Below, piece by piece: positions 57,541 to 64,000 of a DNA stretch of 64,000 nucleotides (position 1 is its first letter; every line of letters begins with the position of its first letter). The stretch lies in assembly GCF_022682495.2 (NCBI RefSeq), contig NC_071393.1:104197520-104261519 (forward strand), read 5' to 3'. The stretch comes from Desmodus rotundus (taxonomy: Eukaryota; Chordata; Mammalia; Chiroptera; Phyllostomidae). Below the pieces are notes generated by a model that was not told the DNA's origin, did not search any database, and was given only the letters and a program-made list of their open reading frames with translations. A program made the position numbers and the translations under genes.

Positions 57541-59430
57541 TTTTGGAAGTTTGTTACATAGTATTTTTTTTAAGAATAATAACATATTTACTCCACTATT
57601 CACATAATCTGTCCTGGGCATTGGAGATTCCATTAATTTCATTATTTTTAGCAGTTACTACATTTAAGGAACAAATAATGTTACCATTACCAGTTACTTC
57701 AAATACAATATTAACATGGGCCTATTTCTTCAAAATCCTTTTGTTTTGGTATTTACATATCCATGCAATATATCTGCCTGTCTGGACTGAGTATGTTTGG
57801 GAGCATAGGTAAGCATTAAACAAAGCGTGGAAATGTTCACTTTCTAACTTTATAGTTTCTTGTATCAACCATTCTCCATTTCTAAGAGGAAATGATTTCT
57901 TTGTTATGCAAAGATATTTTATGTATTTTTGTTCACTGCTTCATAAAACATGCATCATAACATCTTTCATCTTTTGTGTGTGTGTGTGTTTTTCATCTCA
58001 GGGCACCAGGTTTTTGAAATAATGTACTTAGTCATTGCTTAATTTTTATTTGTGTTTGTTTTTCTTCACTCATTTTTAATGAACTACCTGTTGCTGAAAT
58101 TTTGCTGCTTTCATTCTTTCTGGGTACCTTTAAAATGGGAAATACAGGGGCAGGGAAAAGTAGGTTGACAGTTGTGGGTATGCAAAACACAGTTTGTTCT
58201 TGTGTTATTTATTATTGTATTGTTTTCCATACAAAACCACCCCTCTATATACCTATGTATTTTCATCCCTGAGGAGAGAGTAGGAATTAATATGTTTTCT
58301 GGACTATATATCCCAGGCTTATTTTTACTTAATCATTTCGCTCATCCTTTTCTGGATCCTGCCTTGTTCTGCCATATTGCTTTTTGTATGAAGATACCAA
58401 TGCAAACTAACACTTGCAAGAGCCGGTTTCTGGCATTGAGAAGAGGAAAGGATTCCTTTTTACATTTGTGTACATGTATGTGTTTCACTTTTTAAAGTTT
58501 TTCTACCTCTAACAGTAGGACAGTCACCGTGATTTGCTGCTTTAGTAGCCCAAGACTAGGACGCATTCGGTATGTATTGACTGCTATGCACCCAGAATAA
58601 CTGTAAGCAGTAAGTCATGAACTTTTACTTTTGGGGAATTTACAGGTTGGATGTGGAAGTATCCACAACTGATTGTAAAACCAGAATGTGGCAGAGTATC
58701 AACTGCATGTTACTGTTGACCAAGGAGGGAATCAAGGAAAACTTCATAGAGGAGTGTTTGACGTTGTTCCTGAAGGATGAGTAGAATTTCAATAACAGGT
58801 TGTTCCACGCCATGTGAACTGAATTCTCTACACGAAATCTTACAGCATTTGGCATTGAGATTAGGCATGACTAATTATAATTTAGGATTAGATCATGAAG
58901 AACTTGAAAACCATGTTAAACTGGTGAGTAAAACTATGAAAGTTCAAAGTTGCCATCTGTTTTCCTAATATACTCATTTCCAAAAGTGAGATTCCTGTGT
59001 CTTCTGTGCTTAGCATTCTTCCATAGCACCCTTCCCCCAAAGTAGTGATTTTTCCTCTAAGCACATTGTCTGTAGCTGAGGCACCTACAGTATCACCTTG
59101 TCATTGTTTCTACACAGGTTTTCTCTTCCTTTCAGGAATGTAAGCTCCCTAAGAACAAAGCCCCTGTATATCTTAGCTTTGAAACCTCCTGGCGAGATCG
59201 CCAGGAATAGATAGATGTACTGTTGTTGGCTATATGGATTTACTATTATCTTTTTTTATGGTAAACAATTTCTAAAATTCTATCTTTTGCTGAATCTGGA
59301 TTACTTACAAGAAATTTTGCATCATTAAATAACATAAAAAATAAGATCCCTGACTGAAAATGGAGCTTTGATAGCTAGCTCTGAAGTGGCAGACACCTAG
59401 TGGCTGAGGTTAACAAATGGAGCTGGCCCT
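57541..59430. other. Intergenic stretch after ACTR10
   Basis: Holds a half mariner-like element (58,145-58,230) and a decayed mammal-wide repeat-like stretch near 58,680-58,930. No gene recognised. Confidence 0.55.
58145..58230. mobile_element. Truncated Tc1/mariner-like MITE
   Basis: Starts after TA with CAGGGGCAGGGAAAAGTAGG and TTGACAGTTGT, then 'tatttattattgtattgttt tccat', the same order as the complete copy at 25,045. The right inverted repeat is missing. Confidence 0.75.
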
Positions 59431-59873
59431 TGGGGGTTGAATTGTGTGCTCCAGAAAGATATTTTGAAGTCCTAATCCCTGGTACCTGTGAATGTAACCT
59501 CATTTGGAAATAAAGTCTTTGCACATATAATCCAATTACAATGAGATCATTGGGGTGGGCCTTGATCCAATATGACTGGTGTCCATATAAGAAGAGAATG
59601 TCATGTGTGACCAATATACTTAAAGATGTAACAACCAAGAGTGATACTGGAGTTATGCAGCTGCAAGACAAGGAACACCAAGGATTGCTGGTGACGTCAG
59701 AAAGCTAAGAGAAAGAACTATAGAACAGATTCTTCATGAGAACCTTTCAGAGCATGACTGCCTGCGCCTTGATTTCCCACTTCTAGCCTCCAGAACTGAG
59801 ACAATAAATTTCCGTTGTTTTAAGTCACCCAGTTTGTGGTACTTTGTTATGACAGCCCTACAAATCTAATACA
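59431..59873 (+). mobile_element. MLT1/MST-type (ERVL-MaLR) LTR
   Basis: 'cctggtacctgtgaatgtaa', 'cctcatttggaaataaagtc', 'cccacttctagcctccagaa', 'ctgagacaataaatttccgt' and 'tgttttaagtcacccagttt' run in LTR order; ends in 'ctaatacac'. No clear target duplication. Confidence 0.8.
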
Positions 59874-59874
59874 C

Positions 59875-61920
59875 CTGTTTCTTAACTCACTAGTTGAGCA
59901 CATTTTTGCACATTAGCAATTACTAATTTAGGTGCTTGAGAAACATTAGCACAGACAAAAATCCTGCCTTAATGGAGCTACATACCAACGGAGTAGGAGT
60001 GAAGCGACAATAGCAGAAGTTAGGAGGTGATGTCTTCTGGGGAAAAATAGCGGACAGTAACGTTGATGATGGGGTAGTTGCCAGCTGGAATAGGGTGATT
60101 GGGGTTGGTGTCATTTCTTAGTGATTCAAAAAAGGTGTTACATAATAAATATATTTGGTTTCTGTACCTAGTTCCTGACGCTAAAACGCTTTGGATTTTC
60201 TGAGTAATGGAGGTGTTAGGAGCATTTTACAGAGTTCCTAAATCCATTGGTATTTCCTGGATAATAAGAGTGTCTTTTGTTACAATGAAGCAACTTGGTG
60301 GGGTCCTGGGTAGCTTCAGGATAGAAGCTGGCTACCAGAAAGACCAAGCCATACTTAGAAGCTTAGAACTTTTAGCCCCACCCCACAACCTCTAGGGAGA
60401 GGAGAGGGGCTGGAGATTTGAGTTAATCTAGCATGTCTACGTGATGAATCCTCCGTGAAAATATGTAAATGACGGGGTTCCAACGGCTTTCAGGATGGTG
60501 AATGTACCCAGGTGCTAGGAGAGTGGCATTCCAGGAGAGGGCATGGAAGCTGCCTGTGCCTTCATACCTTGCCATTTGCATCTCTTCCATTTGGTTGTTC
60601 CTGAGTTGTATCCTTCATAATTAAGTAAAAAGTTTGAGTTCTGTGAGCCATTCTAGGAAGTTACCAAACCTGAGGAGAGGGTTGTGGGAAATCTTGACTT
60701 ATAGTCCACTTCCAGTGGACTGTCCAACTCATAACATCAAACATCCTCTCTTGCTAAATGAGTGGCTGACTTTACTAATTTTAGCTTTGTACCTGCAATG
60801 AATAATGAACCAAACTTACGCAACTAAAGTTGACTTTTTGGCCTGGCAGAAGGGCATTGTCAGGATGAAGAGATGTAATGAGAAGAATGGTGAGTGCAGG
60901 TGACTGGGAAGGGGATAACTTGTTGCAAGGGAGAACAGAAAAATAGAACAGTAGCCTGCAGGGAAACTGGGTTAAAGTTTTTGTTTTAAGATAGAGAACT
61001 AACAGCATGTTTGTATGTTCAAGGAAACAAGAAAAATCTGTAGTTAAGTGGGAGGAAAGCTGGTGGATAACACAGAAGTATAGGAATTGGTGCTTTAGGG
61101 AGAGTTGCCTTCAGGTGGGAGCATGGATGGATAGTTCGCCTGTTTGTCTAGTGACAGATTCAGGAATGTGCCTGTATGTGGTCCTGGCGTATGTAAACGT
61201 TCTCTTTCTCATTAGTTCAGAACTGTCGGTGAAATGAGAAGTGAAAAACCCTGCCTCCTGTAAATACCTAAATGCCCATCTGAATTTTCACATCTTCGTT
61301 TTTTCGTGCTTCTGTTTCAAAGAGCCTTGCCCTTACCAGAATATTAACTTCCAAAGAGCCACCCAGTTGGATGGATAGATCCCAAACATAATCCCAAGAA
61401 CAATGGAAGAAAACTTGTCTGTACTGGTTGTACAGAAAGAAACATTTCTCACTGTATATGCTACAGGGGAAATCCCCCTACTTACTCCTGACCCAAGGAT
61501 AGACCCTATAATGAAAGTAATAAAAAGTAAAACGAAAAAGAAATACACATTTTCTTCAAAGTCCTTCAGCCTCCTTAGCTGCTTTTATATGAGGTCTTTT
61601 GTGTTTCGGAAAAGGTGCCCAAATCGGTGCTCATATTTTGTTGACAGAAGCAAAAATTGTCCTCTACCAGGAGGGGCCATGTAATCACACAGAAAACGAG
61701 TCTCATCTTTAAACCGGGGCCTTTCAGTTCCCTCCGTGCTTGAAGTAGAAAGTTGGAGAGGAATAACATAAAGGAAGAGGAATTTGTGCTTTCGAGTTCT
61801 AAGACCTGTTTCGTTTGCAAGTTTTTTCCAGATATCTGGTTAATATTAAAAATACTTAAACTAATTAGACTTACAGACCCCCTTCTTAGTTACAATGTTT
61901 TGGAAAAACTTTAAAGCAAA
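59875..61920. other. Intergenic stretch without recognised genes
   Basis: No exon, RNA gene or bounded mobile element was recognised before the tRNA gene. Confidence 0.55.
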
Positions 61921-61926
61921 ATGGTG

Positions 61927-61938
61927 AAAAATACAAAA
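61927..61938 (-). terminator. RNA polymerase III terminator of tRNA-Lys
   Basis: On the minus strand the tRNA 3' end is followed within 10 nt by TTTT and then TTTTT, the usual Pol III stop. Confidence 0.85.
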
Positions 61939-61944
61939 GCAGTG

Positions 61945-62017
61945 CGCCCAACGTGGGGCTCGAACCCACGACCCTGGGATTAAGAGTCCCATGCTCTACC
62001 GACTGAGCTAGCCGGGC
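61945..62017 (-). tRNA. tRNA-Lys (anticodon CTT)
   Basis: A 73-nt gene folding as a complete cloverleaf. The 7-bp acceptor stem pairs GCCCGGC with GTTGGGC (two G-U pairs) and the discriminator is G. The D-arm is GCTC...GAGC. The anticodon stem TGGGA/TCCCA holds the loop CTCTTAA with anticodon CTT. The T-arm GTGGG-TTCGAGC-CCCAC is perfect. Internal promoter boxes A (TAGCTCAGTCGGTAGAGC) and B (GGTTCGAGCCC) are intact. No intron and no encoded CCA. It decodes AAG. Human also has a minus-strand tRNA-Lys(CTT) between ACTR10 and PSMA3, as I recall, so this is probably the syntenic gene and not a retro-copy. Confidence 0.97.
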
Positions 62018-62326
62018 ACTTCATACACGGGTTCGGTTTTCTACTTCTTAATCATTGCTTGGCTACATTAGGTCTTACCTTTTGATATTATTTGTAAAAA
62101 ATTGTATCATATTATTAAATATGCATTTCTGAACTATTTTCAAACACTCTTTAAAACATTTATTTAACTTTACTTGAATTAAAGAATTTCTATTGAGTGC
62201 GTATACCAAGATCACTGAAAACAACGCAAATTCTTATAATTACAGGTTCATTGAATGTTTTCTCTGAAATGTTTTAAAATACTGCTTAATGTTCTTTTTC
62301 TTAAATTACAGCATTTGAAAGGTATG

Positions 62327-62430
62327 AAAAATATAGAACGCTCCATGAATTCGCGTGTCATCCTTGCACAGGGGCCATGCTAATCTCTGTGTCGTTTCAA
62401 TTTTAGTGTATGTGCTGCCCAGGTGAGCAC
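62327..62430 (-). pseudogene. U6 snRNA-like copy, decayed
   Basis: The minus strand aligns along its full length to U6 snRNA: GGCAGCACATA-ACTAAAATTG near the 5' end, the ACAGAGA box, TTAGCATGGCCCCTG, CAAGGATGACACGC and a T-rich end. About ten substitutions and a 3-nt loss directly after ACAGAGA break the spacing to the U4-pairing region. No proximal sequence element or TATA box was recognised upstream at the spacing typical of active U6 genes. It is therefore most likely a U6 retro-copy, not an active spliceosomal gene. Confidence 0.9.
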
Positions 62431-63900
62431 TTAAACTTATCTTTAAAAAACCTGTATCAAGGCTTTCCGCCTTCTGTCAAACGGCATACTGGATTTCTAC
62501 AACTTGGGGGGCAGCATTAAAAAACAAATTTCAACCTCTAATTAGTTGCACTGAAAAACCAGCAGAGGGTAGGTCTTTTCCTCTAATGTGATGTAGTCAA
62601 GGAAAGTTAAATTGAGGAAGGGGATTCTGGTTCACTTAAAAGAAGGCCTCTTTCGGGTAGCTGCCTGACAATTGAGAGATAGGACCCTCAAAAGGTATTA
62701 TTATCCAGCTCAAATAACAAAAGCTGGGAGGAAAGAGTTACAGAGTCATTGAATATTATGATAAAGAATGTTAATTATAAGAGGAAAGAAGAAAAACTGA
62801 TTTCGATCAAATTAGGACAAACTGAGACAATGGAATAATCTCCCATGGAGATAATTAAGCAACTATTTATACTAAACGACTATTTCCCAAATGAACGGAG
62901 CCTAGAGACCTGACAACTGAATGCAATGTGTGGTGTTGGGATTTTTTTTTTTGCTGTGAAGGGCATTACTAACAAAGTTACTAAAATCTATACAAGTGTG
63001 TATATTAGAAAATAGCACTCTTAATTTTCTGATTTTCAAACTGTATTGTGACTAAAATAATATTGTTTGGGGGGAGTACACAATGAAGTATTTAATAGTT
63101 TAAAAAATGCTAATGGCCTTCCATTAATAATCAGATGAAAATACAAACCACTACAAGACCTAGTTCCATGTCCACCTCTGATTTCACTTCCTGTCAACTC
63201 CCCCACTTAATCACTGACAGGCCACACTGACCTGACCGTTCCTGTAACATACTAAGCTTACATTCCTGTACAATCCCAAGTCATTTTCTAAGTACTAGGC
63301 ATCAAGCTCCATTTTGTCTTCTACCTTTTTACCACAAGGTCCAACCATTTTGCGTATTTACACTCTGTTGCCTATTTCCTCCCATTGTATGTAAACTCCA
63401 TGAGGAACGGGGCAGAGTTCTCGGGACACATCAGAATTCAGCAAATACCTTTAATTAGTCTTAACCTTAATTCTACTAAATAGTTGTATTCACAAAAAGG
63501 GTTCTAATGCTTCAGTAAAATCCCTGAGCTCAAAGTTGATACCCTTAGAATGCAACTTCTTTCCTTGTGAGGACAGGTGGGTGACGGGGATGCCCTCAAA
63601 ATACTGGGTCAGAAGTAAGGATGCCAAGGGTGGAGGGAAACCTCTCCCCTACAGCTTTCTCACCTCTTGGTTAGAATACGTCTCCGCTTTGCTGTAGAAA
63701 TAATAAGATTGCAAAGTAGAGGAGTAATATAGAAGATAATTCCTAGGGAATGGAATAGAACAGCTTCTCAATCAACCCGATGACTCAAAATGGCTCAAAT
63801 ATACTCAAAACCAAAACTGAAAAGGAAGGACTCCTTGGTCTTGCCTAACCCACCTCCATTGCTTCTGCAAATGCACACCGCCCCCGTCGTTAGTCCCCTC
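62431..63900. other. Intergenic stretch without recognised features
   Basis: AT-rich, then more mixed towards the right. A possible L2-like piece ('tttgcgtatttacactctgt', 'ccatgaggaacggggcagag') lies near 63,120-63,450. No exon recognised. Confidence 0.45.
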
Positions 63901-64000
63901 CTTTTCCCCACAATCCTCTGTTCCCCGGGCTGACGACCAAGGAACGAGCCACAGAGAAGGCTATTGGTTGAAAAGGCAGCCAATGAGAGAGCCTGTTACT
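63880..64000. promoter_or_regulatory. Probable upstream promoter region with two CCAAT boxes
   Basis: The right edge is GC-richer and carries ATTGG (inverted CCAAT) at 63,963-63,967 and CCAAT at 63,980-63,984, about 17 bp apart, a pattern of NF-Y-bound promoters. PSMA3 (proteasome subunit alpha-3) is the next + strand gene in other mammals, so this is probably the left part of its promoter. The gene itself is not in the window. Confidence 0.4.

Noticed and set aside
59685..59700. CRE-like TGACGTCA motif near 59,692 as a promoter element
   Set aside because: GTGACGTCAG occurs inside an MLT1-type LTR far from any exon; a single motif is not enough support.
62327..62430. Functional U6 snRNA gene
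   Set aside because: Substitutions plus a 3-nt loss at the catalytic/U4-pairing boundary and no recognised upstream snRNA promoter elements.

Overview
The window is vertebrate nuclear DNA, and most probably from a bat of the Yangochiroptera. It has GT-AG spliced exons spread over tens of kilobases, CpG-poor sequence with two CpG islands, and mammal-wide repeat fossils (MIR, L2, MLT1-type LTRs, L1). It also carries many copies of a tRNA-derived SINE whose head reads CCCTGGCTGGTGTGGCTCAG, which matches the bat VES family. The species cannot be fixed from the sequence alone.

One protein-coding gene is complete: ACTR10 (Arp11, a subunit of the dynactin pointed-end complex). It lies on the + strand from about 34.8 to 57.5 kb in 13 coding exons. 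Every intron is GT-AG and the joined reading frame is 417 codons plus a stop, the same length as the human protein as I recall it. Its CpG-island promoter lies at about 34.4-34.8 kb and its AATAAA signal at 57,516.

Layout. 1-3.4 kb: a second CpG island (about 2.8-3.4 kb) with a strong minus-strand splice donor. By mammalian gene order this is probably the non-coding first exon and promoter of ARMH4 (C14orf37), with 1-3.1 kb in its first intron. 3.4-34.4 kb: intergenic DNA built from transposon fossils. These include a near-complete half-L1 (HAL1-like) element with target-site duplication at 10.2-12.8 kb, an MLT1-type LTR inserted in a degenerate minisatellite at 14.4-15.0 kb, a probable ERV solo LTR at 16.7-17.2 kb, an old L1 with nested insertions at 19.1-21.1 kb, and L2 and L1 pieces. 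34.8-57.5 kb: ACTR10, whose introns hold SINEs, L1 3' ends, L2 and a hAT miniature element with an 8-bp target duplication. 57.5-64 kb: intergenic DNA with an intact tRNA-Lys(CTT) gene and a decayed U6 snRNA copy, both on the minus strand. The right edge has two opposed CCAAT boxes; in other mammals the next gene is PSMA3, whose promoter would be expected at or just past this edge.

I see no operon-like, CRISPR-like or otherwise undescribed system. The most useful second looks are the well-bounded mobile elements, the recent-looking 114-bp tandem duplication in ACTR10 intron 3, and an unexplained 0.2-kb segment interrupting an L1 at 24.7 kb.
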